From: CAZJHD01 sp964545855
Lineage (GTDB): Bacteria; Planctomycetota; UBA1135; JACQFD01
DNA: 64,000 nt
Direction of reading: 5' to 3'
NCBI GenBank assembly: GCA_964545855.1
Contig: CAZJHD010000016.1
Location: 1 to 64,000, forward strand
The stretch's first letter is position 1, and every line of letters begins with the position of its first letter. The notes below the pieces were generated by a model. It made no database searches, was not told where the DNA came from, and saw nothing but the letters and a program-made list of their open reading frames with translations. Below are positions 8,515 to 16,774 of the stretch, in pieces. Position numbers and translations under genes: made by a program.

Positions 8515-10188
8515 ATGGACGCGTCTCGAATCCCGTTGGTGCCTGCTGCCCTCCTGCTTCTTCCGCTCCTCCTCGGCTCGGCCGCAGCGCAGACGACGCT
8601 CCACCAAGCGAGCGGCTCCAGCTTCGGAGACCTCTTCGGCTGGTGGGCCGCTCGAGCGGGAGACTCCAACGGTGACGGAGTGGCCGACTTCGTCGTCACG
8701 GCGCTGCAGCACGCGAGCGCCGGTCCGGGGTACGCGCGCGTCGTCTCCGGAAGCAGCCTCGTGGAGATTCGCACGATCACGGGAGCGCTCCCGGGCTTGC
8801 GCTTCGGCCTGTCGGCGGCATGCGCCGGCGACATCGACGCCGACGGACGCGCCGATCTCGCCATCGCCTCGCTCTCGGACTCGCTCTCGGCGCCCGGCAC
8901 GGTGCAGGTCTTCTCGGGCCAGGACGGATCCCTTCTGCGGACGTCGACGGAGGCGGGAGGAGGCTACGGATTCGGCACGACTCTCGACGCGGGCGGCGAT
9001 CTCGACGGGGACGGGATCCCCGATCTCCTCGTGGGCGACCCGCGCTACTTCGGTCCGGGCGGAGGATCGGTGAGGGTCCTCGCGGGAAGCGACGGATCGG
9101 TGATCCTCTCCATCTCCTCTCCTGGGGGCGAGCCGTCCTTCGGCTCGACCGCGTCGAGCGTCGGCGATCTCGACCTCGACGGCATCCCGGACCTCGCGGC
9201 GGGGCTCGACCGGGACGGCGCCGGGAACCCTTGCGCGCGGGTCTTCTCCGGGGGCGACGGGTCCTTGCTCTGGACCCTCGACGGACCCTCGGGCTCGTTC
9301 CTCTTCGGCTACTGGACACGCCCCGCGGGCGACGTCGACCGCGACGGGACGCCGGACGTGCTCGCCTCCGACATCGGTGTCGCGGGGCAGGTCCGTGCGT
9401 TCTCGGGAGCGACGGGCGCGTTGCTGCACGCTTGGGGCACCGGCTCGCCGTCGGACGGGTTCGGCTGGGACATGATGGGAATCGGCGACCTCGATCGAGA
9501 CGGCTACGGCGACGTGGCCATCGCGGCACCGCAGACCAACAGCGTCGACGGCGCGGGCTACGTCCGTCTGCTCTCCGGGCGGCACGGCTCGGCGATCTTC
9601 GACGTGGCCGGGAGCTCGCGGAAGGACAACCTCGGCTCGTTCCTCGTCGCCGCCGGTGATTCCACCGGCGACGGGATCCCCGAGCTCCTCGTGACCTCCA
9701 TGCAATCGAGCGACGGCCAGCTCCCGACGGCGAGCCCCACGGGACCCGGCTTCGCGAGGCTCGTCTCGCTGCGGCCGCTCGGCCTCGCTCCCTATGGCGC
9801 GGGAACGCCGGGCTGCGACGGTCCTCAGTCGTTGACGGCGAACCTCGTGCCCTCCGTCGGAGAAGGAGGTTTCGCGCTGCGCTCCGATCACGGGCCCGGC
9901 TCTCTCGGCCTCGCGCTCGTCACCGACGCTCCCTCGATCGCCGGCATCGACCCCTTCGGGCTCGGCGTGACACTCCACGTCGATCTGCTCGGCGCGACCG
10001 AGGTCCTCGCGCTCGACTTCCTCGACCTCGGCATGGGCTACGCGACGGCGCCGGCGCCGATCCCCGCCGTGCCCGCTCTGGCGGGCCGCACCTACTTCGC
10101 CCAGGGTCTCTGGGTCTGGACCGCCTGCACGCCGTCGACCTTCGGCCTCTCCACCTCGTCGGCGCTCGCCGTCACGATCCACGGATAG
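8515..10188 (+). CDS. Secreted FG-GAP (integrin-alpha-like) beta-propeller protein
   Basis: 557 residues with signal peptide (LVPAALLLLPLLLGSAAAQ). Seven FG-GAP blades, each with a calcium loop, can be read: GDSNGDGVADFVV, GDIDADGRADLAIAS, GDLDGDGIPDLLVGD, GDLDLDGIPDLAAGL, GDVDRDGTPDVLASD, GDLDRDGYGDVAIAAP and GDSTGDGIPELLVTS. The C-terminal about 130 residues (from YGAGTPGCDG) form a separate module ending in FGLSTSSALAVTI, which recurs in the protein encoded at 15842-16774. A good AGGA-type ribosome site (GAGGATCCC) precedes the ATG. Probably a surface or periplasmic binding/adhesion protein; ligand unknown. Confidence 0.85.
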   Translation: MDASRIPLVPAALLLLPLLLGSAAAQTTLHQASGSSFGDLFGWWAARAGDSNGDGVADFVVTALQHASAGPGYARVVSGSSLVEIRTITGALPGLRFGLSAACAGDIDADGRADLAIASLSDSLSAPGTVQVFSGQDGSLLRTSTEAGGGYGFGTTLDAGGDLDGDGIPDLLVGDPRYFGPGGGSVRVLAGSDGSVILSISSPGGEPSFGSTASSVGDLDLDGIPDLAAGLDRDGAGNPCARVFSGGDGSLLWTLDGPSGSFLFGYWTRPAGDVDRDGTPDVLASDIGVAGQVRAFSGATGALLHAWGTGSPSDGFGWDMMGIGDLDRDGYGDVAIAAPQTNSVDGAGYVRLLSGRHGSAIFDVAGSSRKDNLGSFLVAAGDSTGDGIPELLVTSMQSSDGQLPTASPTGPGFARLVSLRPLGLAPYGAGTPGCDGPQSLTANLVPSVGEGGFALRSDHGPGSLGLALVTDAPSIAGIDPFGLGVTLHVDLLGATEVLALDFLDLGMGYATAPAPIPAVPALAGRTYFAQGLWVWTACTPSTFGLSTSSALAVTIHG

Positions 10189-10307
10189 CGAGACGGGCCC
10201 GTGGCGCTTGCACTCGAAGAAGCACGTTCCGGCGCAACGCCGCGAGCGCTGCCGCTCCGGCTTGCTCGCCTTGACGATCGCCGGGGGCGCTCCTCCAATG
10301 GACCCCC

Positions 10308-10964
10308 ATGGGCAATCCCGGCGCCCACACGTCCCAGCTCCTCCTTCGCTGGCACTCGGGCGATCGCGACGCGCTCATGGAGCTCCTCGACCGGCACCTG
10401 CCGGCGATCCGCGAGCGGATCCACCACCGTCTGGGCCCGCTGCTGCGGAAGGGAGGCGACACGAACGACTACCTGCAGGACGCGGTCCTCGAGTTCTTCG
10501 ACTTCGCCCCGCGGTTCGTGGTCGGGAGCGAGGAGCAGCTCCGTGGGCTCCTCGTGCGCATCGTCGACAACCTGCTCTGCGACAAGCACGACTGGTACAG
10601 CGCACGGCGTCGCGCGCTCGCACGCGAGCGCCCTCTGCCGCCGACGACGCTCCTGCGTCTCGACGAGGATCTCCGCCGGGAGCCCGACCCGAGCGACGCC
10701 GCGGAGCGCCATGAGCGGGAGGCCTGGGTACGGCTCGGGATCGAGCTCCTCGAGCCGCGCGATCGCGAGGCGATCGTCCTTCGCGAATGGGATGGCCTCT
10801 CCTTCCCCGATCTCGGCGAGCGCCTCGGCGTGAGCGAGGACGCGGCGCGCATGCGATACAACCGCGCGTTCGCGCGGCTCACGGAGATCATCGGTGCGAT
10901 GCGGCGAGGTCGAGTCCCGGCGGAGGGTGCGTCACCGGACCCCCGAGGCGAGGCACCGCCATGA
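10308..10964 (+). CDS. RNA polymerase sigma factor, ECF-like, kinase-coupled
   Basis: 218 residues. Region 2 is seen around residues 10-85 (DRDALMELLDRHLP ... DTNDYLQDAVLEFFDF ... LLVRIVDNLLCDKHDW), region 4 around 145-200 (ELLEPRDREAIVLREWDGLSFPDLGERLGVSEDAARMRYNRA), a helix-turn-helix suited to -35 recognition. The gene overlaps the following Ser/Thr kinase gene by ATGA (10961-10964). Sigma factors adjacent to a Hanks-type kinase are a known planctomycete arrangement (STK-linked ECF groups), in which the kinase is thought to regulate the sigma factor by phosphorylation in place of an anti-sigma factor. No anti-sigma gene is present nearby, in keeping with that model. Target promoters unknown. 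Confidence 0.88.
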   Translation: MGNPGAHTSQLLLRWHSGDRDALMELLDRHLPAIRERIHHRLGPLLRKGGDTNDYLQDAVLEFFDFAPRFVVGSEEQLRGLLVRIVDNLLCDKHDWYSARRRALARERPLPPTTLLRLDEDLRREPDPSDAAERHEREAWVRLGIELLEPRDREAIVLREWDGLSFPDLGERLGVSEDAARMRYNRAFARLTEIIGAMRRGRVPAEGASPDPRGEAPP

Positions 10965-13846
10965 GGACCGAGATCGAGACGGCGCTCGGGGAGTTCGTCG
11001 CCGCGCGACGCGCGGGGAGAGCGCAAGGAGTCGACGAGTTCTGCCGAGCGAGGGAGCATCTCGGGCCCGAGCTGCGGGAGCGCATCGAGGACGCGGTGTT
11101 CGTCCTGGAAGGGCTCGGGGCGCCGCGTGCGCCGCGCACGGCGGCCGCATCCGATCCGGCGGGAGCGACGCTCGGCGACTTCCGCATCGTCCGGGAGATC
11201 GGCCGCGGGGGCATGGGAGTCGTCTACGAAGCGGAGCAGATCTCGCTGCGTCGGACCGTCGCGCTGAAGGTCCTCCCGGCGCACTTCACGGTTCGCCCCG
11301 AGACGGTGGAGCGATTCCGGCGGGAGGCTTCGATGGCGGCGCGCCTCCAGCACCCCGGAATCGTCGCGATCCACGCCATCGGTGAGGAGGGCGGCACGCA
11401 CTTCTTCGCGATGGAGCTCGTCGACGGCACGCCCCTCGACCGGCGGCTCGACGCCCTGCGGGAGTCCAAGGCGGCTGGCCGGCCCGTTGGCTCGAAGGAG
11501 GCGATCGAGACCGCTTGCGGCATCGCGCTGCAGGTCGCCGACGCGCTCGCGCACGCGCATCGTTCCGGCGTCCTGCATCGCGACGTGAAGCCGTCGAACA
11601 TCCTCGTGCGCCGCGACGGCTCGGCGGTGCTCACGGACTTCGGCATCGCGCGCGACGAGGGGCTTCCGTCGCTCACGGCGACCGGCGAACTCTCCGGCAC
11701 CGCCTACTACGTCTCGCCGGAGCAAGCGCAGGGAGGACGGGTCGCCGTCGACCACCGCTCGGACGTCTACTCCCTCGGCGTGACGCTCTTCGAGCTCCTG
11801 ACTCTGCGACGGCCCTTCGAGGGCTCGACGGTGCAGGAGGTGCTGTGCAAGATCGCCACGGTGGAGGCACCGGACCCGCGGCGCCTCGCGCCGGAGCTCG
11901 CCACCGACCTCGCCACGATCGTGCGGAAGGCGCTGGAGAAGGACCCACCGCGCCGCTACGCGTCGGCCGACGCGCTCGCGGACGACGTGAGAGCCTTCCT
12001 CGAGTACCGGCCCATCCGGGCACGGCCCGTCTCCGCGGTGCAGCGGGCTCTCCGTTGGGCGCGCCGCGAGCCGGCGAAGGCGGCGCTCCTCGTCGTGCTC
12101 GTGATCTCGATCCCCGCGCTCGGCGCGCTCGGTCTCTCCGTCCGCTCCCGCCAAGAGGAGGTCGCCGCGGCGCGCGCGCAGGCGCGGATCGAGCGCGTCG
12201 AGGGAGCCCTCGAGGAGGGCTACGAGGAGCTCGGTGGTCGGCGGCTCGCGGAGACGCAGGCCCGCTTCGAGCGAGCGCTCGCGGAGGACGCGGGATGCGT
12301 CGAGGCCATCGCGGGGATCTCCCTCGTGCAGCTCTACTCCGGGAGGCCGGAGGAGGCGCTCGCGCTGCTCGACGCGCGGAGCGCCTCCTCCGGCGCTTCG
12401 CGCGCGCTCGATCGGATCCGGTCGACGGTGCTCGCGGCGCTCGGGCGGCGCGACGAGGCGGAGTCCCTGGAGAGGGGACTCGGTGAGCCGCGAGGCGCGC
12501 TCGAGCTCTTCCTCGAGGGAGAGCGCCTGCGCCGGATCGGGAAGGGCCCCGGCGCCGATCGCGCGGCGTCGGCGCAGGCGGTGGCGCTTCTCACGCGAGC
12601 GGTCCGCGTGGCTCCGAGGCCGCGCGCTCTCTACGAGATGAGGCTCGCGCGTGCAGCCGCCGACGCGGGAGACCGCGACGCGGCTCGGGACTCGGTGGAG
12701 GCGCTCGAAGCGCACTGGCCCGAGTCCGCGCGGAGCTGGCTCACGATCGGGATCGTCCGAGTCGACTTCGACGCCGAAGGAGCGACGGCTGCCTTCCGGC
12801 GCGCCGCCGAGCTCGACCCCGGCTACGGCGCCGCCTACGCGAACCTGGGGAGGATGCTCAGCCACGCAGGCGACTACGACGGAGCCGTGGCCGCGTGCAG
12901 GCGCGCGATGGAGCTCGATCCCTCGCTCCGAGAGGCCCCGTTCAATCTCGCCGCGGCGCTCAACCGGCTCGGCGACTCCGAGGGGACGCTCGCGGCGCTG
13001 CTCCGCGCGCTCGAGATCGATCCGAGCTACGCGAGCGCGCACCACCTCATGGGCCGCATCCTGCTGAGGCAAGGAGACCATGCCGCATCCGAGCGATCCC
13101 TGCGGCTCGCGGTCGAGGCGGAGCCCGATCTCGCCGGCGCGCACGCCGACCTCGCGGTCGTGCTCGAGCGGAGAGGGGACGGCGCCGGCGCGATCGACGC
13201 CTACCGACGGGCGCTGCAGGCCCGATCGGGAGATGCAGGGCTGTCGCTCCGCCTCGGTCGCGCGCTCCGCCGCGCGGGCGACCTGCCTGGCGCCATCCTC
13301 GCGCTGCAGGAGGCGAGGGAGGGTCCCGAGGAGCTCGAGGCGATGCGGGAGCTCGCCGCCTGCGCGAAGCGAGCGGGAGACCGGCCGGTGAACCTGCGTG
13401 CATGGGAGCGCATCGCGGAGCTCCGCCCCTCCGACGGGCCGGCGGCCTCGCAGCTCGCCGGAGCGCAATACGACGCGGGCGACCTCGCGGGTGCGCTCGC
13501 GAGCTGTCGCCGCGCCGTCGAGCTCCTGCCGCAGTCCGCGCAGGTGCGCTTCCAGCTCGGGTTCCTGCTGGATCGATCCGGCGACCCGGAGGCCGCGATC
13601 GTCTCCTACCGAGAGGGGCTCGCGCTCGATCCGGAGGAGGCGCGCGCCCACCACGATCTCGGGCGGCTCCTCGAGGCGACCGGTGACGACAGCGGCGCGG
13701 CCGCCGCCTATCGCCGCGCGCTCGAGCGCGAGCCTCGCATGGCGGCGGCGCACGGTCGGCTCGTCGGTCTGCTCCGGCGCACGGGAGACGACGCGGCGCT
13801 CCGTGCCGAACAGGAGCGCTGGGCCGCCGCCGGCCCTCCGCGATAG
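10961..13846 (+). CDS. Transmembrane Ser/Thr protein kinase with C-terminal TPR array
   Basis: 961 residues; start chosen at the ATG overlapping the sigma factor stop. The Hanks-type kinase domain spans about residues 70-345: glycine loop GRGGMGVVYEAEQ (about 81), catalytic Lys in VALKVLP, HRDVKPSNILV (about 206), DFGIARD (about 226), SPEQAQ and SDVYSLGVTLFELL. All catalytic residues are present, so it should be active. A single membrane helix (LLVVLVISIPALGALGL) lies at about 374-392. The remainder, about 400-960, is a long TPR array (e.g. AAFRRAAELDPGYGAAYANLGRML, AYRRALEREPRMAAAHGRL), predicted extracytoplasmic. Likely senses an external protein or signal through the TPRs and controls the coupled sigma factor. 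A missing start signal of its own supports translational coupling. Confidence 0.92.
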   Translation: MRTEIETALGEFVAARRAGRAQGVDEFCRAREHLGPELRERIEDAVFVLEGLGAPRAPRTAAASDPAGATLGDFRIVREIGRGGMGVVYEAEQISLRRTVALKVLPAHFTVRPETVERFRREASMAARLQHPGIVAIHAIGEEGGTHFFAMELVDGTPLDRRLDALRESKAAGRPVGSKEAIETACGIALQVADALAHAHRSGVLHRDVKPSNILVRRDGSAVLTDFGIARDEGLPSLTATGELSGTAYYVSPEQAQGGRVAVDHRSDVYSLGVTLFELLTLRRPFEGSTVQEVLCKIATVEAPDPRRLAPELATDLATIVRKALEKDPPRRYASADALADDVRAFLEYRPIRARPVSAVQRALRWARREPAKAALLVVLVISIPALGALGLSVRSRQEEVAAARAQARIERVEGALEEGYEELGGRRLAETQARFERALAEDAGCVEAIAGISLVQLYSGRPEEALALLDARSASSGASRALDRIRSTVLAALGRRDEAESLERGLGEPRGALELFLEGERLRRIGKGPGADRAASAQAVALLTRAVRVAPRPRALYEMRLARAAADAGDRDAARDSVEALEAHWPESARSWLTIGIVRVDFDAEGATAAFRRAAELDPGYGAAYANLGRMLSHAGDYDGAVAACRRAMELDPSLREAPFNLAAALNRLGDSEGTLAALLRALEIDPSYASAHHLMGRILLRQGDHAASERSLRLAVEAEPDLAGAHADLAVVLERRGDGAGAIDAYRRALQARSGDAGLSLRLGRALRRAGDLPGAILALQEAREGPEELEAMRELAACAKRAGDRPVNLRAWERIAELRPSDGPAASQLAGAQYDAGDLAGALASCRRAVELLPQSAQVRFQLGFLLDRSGDPEAAIVSYREGLALDPEEARAHHDLGRLLEATGDDSGAAAAYRRALEREPRMAAAHGRLVGLLRRTGDDAALRAEQERWAAAGPPR

Positions 13847-13867
13847 CGGAACTCCTCGTCGCTCGAG

Positions 13868-14043
13868 GGCCTAGCAGGACCATGAAAAAGGCATTCGGGC
13901 TGCGCGCGGGCCACGTCGCCGATCTCATCGTCGCGCCGTCCTCGACGTATCTCCTTGGATACGCCTGCGGCGTCGCTCCTCGATCTCGACGACGATTCCT
14001 CGCGCTCGCCTTCGAAGCCCTTCTTCAGCGTCCTGCTAGGGCC
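13868..14043. repeat. Palindromic REP/MITE-like element (CTAGCAGGAC ends)
   Basis: The ends are inverted copies: GGCCTAGCAGGACCATGAA at 13868-13886 and, on the other strand from 14043, GGCCCTAGCAGGACGCTGAA. Similarity continues inward (AAAAAGGCATTCG against GAAGAAGGGCTTCG), and the centre contains a small hairpin GTATC-TCCTTG-GATAC. The whole 176 nt could fold into one long hairpin. It sits exactly between the convergent kinase gene and the GVYG operon. No transposase is present here, so mobility would need to come from elsewhere in the genome. Confidence 0.6.
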
Positions 14044-14045
14044 GG

Positions 14046-15845
14046 TCAGCGCCCGCGCGCGCCGTCGTCCGCGGCGCGGAGCCGCCACCCGATGCGCCGC
14101 GCCGTCTCCTCGTTCGGCGTGAAGTCCTCTCGCAGCGTTCCGTTCTCGACGAGGATCCGGCGGAGGCCCTCGGGGTACTGGGTCCCGAAGGGAACGCCGG
14201 CGACCTCGGGCACGAAGGACTCGTTCAGAACGATGGCCTCGTGACTCTCGAACCCGCGCCGCAGGCCGTTCACGACGTAGTCGAACTCCACGTCGATCGC
14301 GCCGCGCACGACGATCCGATCGAGCCCCTTCGACTCGACCCAGAGCACGGCGGGCGCGCCGACGGGAGTCGCGACGACCGTGAGCCCCTCGGGAGCGCTC
14401 GCGAGACGGAACTCCTCGGGCACGGCGATCTCGGAGCGGCCGCCCTCGATTCTCGAGGAGCCGCGGAAGTAGGTCCCGGCCTCGTTCCCCTCGAGGCAGA
14501 CGAACCGGATCGCGCGCGACGGGTCGGCAGGATGCGGCTGCAGGAAGTACTTCGCGCCGGTGCCGCCGAAGCTCCCCGACGAGTAGACGCCGTAGCCCGT
14601 CGCGGAGCTCGTCTGCCCGCGCACGCCGTAGGTCGTTCCCGACGCGGCCGTCGCGTGGCCGGAGACGCCGCGCCCGCTCGTCGACGCGCTCGTGCCGTAG
14701 ACGCCGTAGGCGGGCCCCGTCGGCGCGACCGCGGCGCCGTGGACTCCGTCGCCGCCCGTCGACGCCGTCTCCCCGTAGACGCCGTCGGTGTGGAAGCTCG
14801 TCGCGGCGCTCGCCGTTCCGGAGACTCCGCGGCCATGGTCGGCTGCGCTCTCGGCGACGACGCCCGTCGCGGTGCCGAAGGCGGACAGCGCCGTTCCCAC
14901 GACACCGCGGCCGAAGGGAGACGCGGCCTCGCCCCGGACGCCCGACGTGATGCCCGCCGCCGAGGGCGCGGTCCCGAAGACGCCAGTGCCGTCGGAGGAG
15001 CCGCAGAGGCCGTAGACGCCGAAGCTCGTGCCGGTGGCCGCGCTCGCCTCCCCGAAGACCCCCTTGCCCGACGTGGAGGCGCTCGTCGCGTGGACTCCGA
15101 AGGTCGCGCCGCTCGCGGCGTCCGCGAGCGCGGTGACGCCTCGGCCGCTCGTGGAGGAGCTCCCGCCGAAGACTCCCGACGATGCGGCGCCGCTGCTCGT
15201 GCCGCGTAGCGCGACTCCGTTGCCCCCGCTCGCGGCGGCGTCGAGGACCGGTGAAGGCCAGCCGGCGGCCGCGAGCGGGCTCGTGAGGTCGACGGCGGCG
15301 ACGCTGCCGTCCTGGATCCGCGAGCCGTCCACGGCCCCGACGGCGATCTTCGGCTTGGTGATCTCCGCATCTCCGAGGTCGGCGCTCTTCACGCTCCCGT
15401 CGACGATCTTGGTCCCGTCGACGCAGCCGGGCGCGAGGTGCGCCTCCTGGATGAGGCCGGCCGGGATCGCCGTCGCCCCGTCGAGCGACGCGACGGCGGC
15501 GGCGCGCCGAGCGAAGGGGACCGACGCGATCCGCAGGCGGGGCGTCATCTCGGGGTCCGTCGCGACGCGGAGCGCGAGCCAGCGATCCCCGTCGAACAGC
15601 CCCGAGGAGAAGGGAGTCGTCGATCCCAGAAGCACGTTCACCACGCCATCGAGTGCCGTGACCGTCTGCGTCTCGCTCCAGAGCGGGTTCGCGGCGGCGG
15701 CCGCGGCGTAGATGCGCGTCTCGAGCAGCACGGGCCCCGCGATCGGGACGCCCGCCGCGTCCGCGATGCGCGCCTGGAGGTGGAGGAGGCTCGGCGGCGC
15801 GGCTTGCGGCGCGAGCGCCGCGACGAGAGCGAGGAGAGCGCTCAT
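14046..15845 (-). CDS. Secreted GVYG-repeat (tail-fibre-like) protein, copy 2
   Basis: 599 residues; start chosen at the ATG that overlaps the upstream stop, giving a short signal peptide (SALLALVAALAPQAA). N-terminal domain (about 20-190): LLHLQARIADAAGVPIAGP ... VNVLLGSTTPF ... TDPEMTPRLRIASVPFARR, then TKIVDGSVKSADLGDAEI-type short repeats. Residues about 215-420 are seven to eight units of 26 residues built on GVYG/GVFG...S.SGxGVxG.A.A..G. The C-terminal about 170 residues (GAKYFLQPHPADPSRAIRF, LEGNEAGTYFRG, EDFTPNEETA) are strongly conserved with the paralogue at 16771-18726. The repeats resemble beta-helical phage tail-fibre stems. Probably a fibrous surface protein; last gene of a three-gene coupled operon. 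Confidence 0.78.
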   Translation of the reverse strand: MSALLALVAALAPQAAPPSLLHLQARIADAAGVPIAGPVLLETRIYAAAAAANPLWSETQTVTALDGVVNVLLGSTTPFSSGLFDGDRWLALRVATDPEMTPRLRIASVPFARRAAAVASLDGATAIPAGLIQEAHLAPGCVDGTKIVDGSVKSADLGDAEITKPKIAVGAVDGSRIQDGSVAAVDLTSPLAAAGWPSPVLDAAASGGNGVALRGTSSGAASSGVFGGSSSTSGRGVTALADAASGATFGVHATSASTSGKGVFGEASAATGTSFGVYGLCGSSDGTGVFGTAPSAAGITSGVRGEAASPFGRGVVGTALSAFGTATGVVAESAADHGRGVSGTASAATSFHTDGVYGETASTGGDGVHGAAVAPTGPAYGVYGTSASTSGRGVSGHATAASGTTYGVRGQTSSATGYGVYSSGSFGGTGAKYFLQPHPADPSRAIRFVCLEGNEAGTYFRGSSRIEGGRSEIAVPEEFRLASAPEGLTVVATPVGAPAVLWVESKGLDRIVVRGAIDVEFDYVVNGLRRGFESHEAIVLNESFVPEVAGVPFGTQYPEGLRRILVENGTLREDFTPNEETARRIGWRLRAADDGARGR

Positions 15846-16774
15846 GGCTGGATGGTGAGGGCGAGGCCATTCGAGGTGCTGAGCCCGTAGAGCGAAGGGA
15901 CGCAGGGACCGCTCCACGCGAAGAGGCCCTGCGCGTAGTAGGTCTTCCCCACGAGCCCCGGCGCCGCGGAGATCGGAGCCGGAGCCGTTGCCTTGCCGCT
16001 CGCGTCGACGGGGAAGTCGAGAGCCAGGATCTCCAGGGCACCGAAGAGGTCGACGTGCAGGACGACTCCCAGCCCGAAGGGATCGGAGCCCGCGACGTCG
16101 GCCGCGTCGGCGACGAGCGCGAGACCGAGCGTTCCCGGCGGGGCGTTGGAGCAGGTGAGCGCGAAGGCAGGCGTGTCCACGCGCGGGCAGGTCGTCGCGC
16201 CCATGACCTCCGCCCCGGTGCAACCCGGAGTGCCCGCGCCGAAGGCGGCGAGCCCCGCCGTGTAGTGGAACCCTTCGGCGAGAGTTCCCGTGCCGTGGAG
16301 GCTCGACGCGGAGACGTCGGCGCTGCCGGCGGGTCCCGGCGGCGTCGTGCAGGTGAGCATCGTGTCGGAGGCGACGGCCAGGGATCCCGCGGCCGACCCG
16401 CCGACGGAGACCGAGAGCGTCGCCCCGGCCCCGAGCTTCTCGAAGTTGAGCCCCGAGACGGTGATCGCCGTGTCTCCGGCCAGCGGGCCGCAGTCGGGCG
16501 CGACGCCGAAGACGACGGGCGCGTTCGTCGGCTGCGGGTCGTTCGCCGCGAGGAAGCCGATCGACGCGCGGTAGGAGAGGGAGGTCATCTCGGCCCCCGA
16601 GAGACCCGGCAGCGCCGCGTAGGCCGCGTGGCCGAGGGAGCAGGTCCCGCCGCCTCCGCCGTCGAGCGCCCAGTCGAGGAGCGTGTAGCCGGGGCTCTGC
16701 GGCTGCTGCGCGGAGGAGGCCCCGGCGGCGACCGCAGCGAATGCGGCGACAGCGAGGAGGGCGCCGGGCCTCAT
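15842..16774 (-). CDS. Secreted IPT/TIG-domain protein with GxGTPGCxG C-terminal module
   Basis: 310 residues with signal peptide (LLAVAAFAAVAAGASSAQ). Residues about 30-85 (LLDWALDGGGGGTCSLG, SLSYRASIGFLAANDPQPT) precede one IPT/TIG immunoglobulin-like domain, about 90-175 (PVVFGVAPDCGPLAGDTAITVSG ... MLTCTTPPGPAGSADVSAS). The C-terminal 130 residues (FGAGTPGCTG ... GSDPFGLGVVLHVDLFGALE ... YGLSTSNGLALTI) match the C-terminus of the FG-GAP protein at 8515-10188. The gene overlaps both operon partners by 4 nt (ATGA at 16771-16774 and 15842-15845), so the three products are probably made in fixed ratio and may assemble together. Role unknown. Confidence 0.78.
   Translation of the reverse strand: MRPGALLAVAAFAAVAAGASSAQQPQSPGYTLLDWALDGGGGGTCSLGHAAYAALPGLSGAEMTSLSYRASIGFLAANDPQPTNAPVVFGVAPDCGPLAGDTAITVSGLNFEKLGAGATLSVSVGGSAAGSLAVASDTMLTCTTPPGPAGSADVSASSLHGTGTLAEGFHYTAGLAAFGAGTPGCTGAEVMGATTCPRVDTPAFALTCSNAPPGTLGLALVADAADVAGSDPFGLGVVLHVDLFGALEILALDFPVDASGKATAPAPISAAPGLVGKTYYAQGLFAWSGPCVPSLYGLSTSNGLALTIQP

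Noticed and set aside
4461..8900. A 1479-codon minus-strand frame opposite the multiheme cytochrome
   Set aside because: Composition is R/G/A/H-rich with no domains, and the plus strand carries five heme motifs.
10270..10300. TTGACG as a -35 box before the sigma factor gene
   Set aside because: No -10-like sequence at the proper distance.
10469..13753. A 1094-codon minus-strand frame opposite the kinase
   Set aside because: Antisense of a complete Hanks kinase and TPR array; no recognisable motifs of its own.
14570..15230. Regular roughly 78-nt DNA repeats suggesting CRISPR or a satellite
   Set aside because: They are coding repeats for 26-residue GVYG units, imperfect and without spacers.
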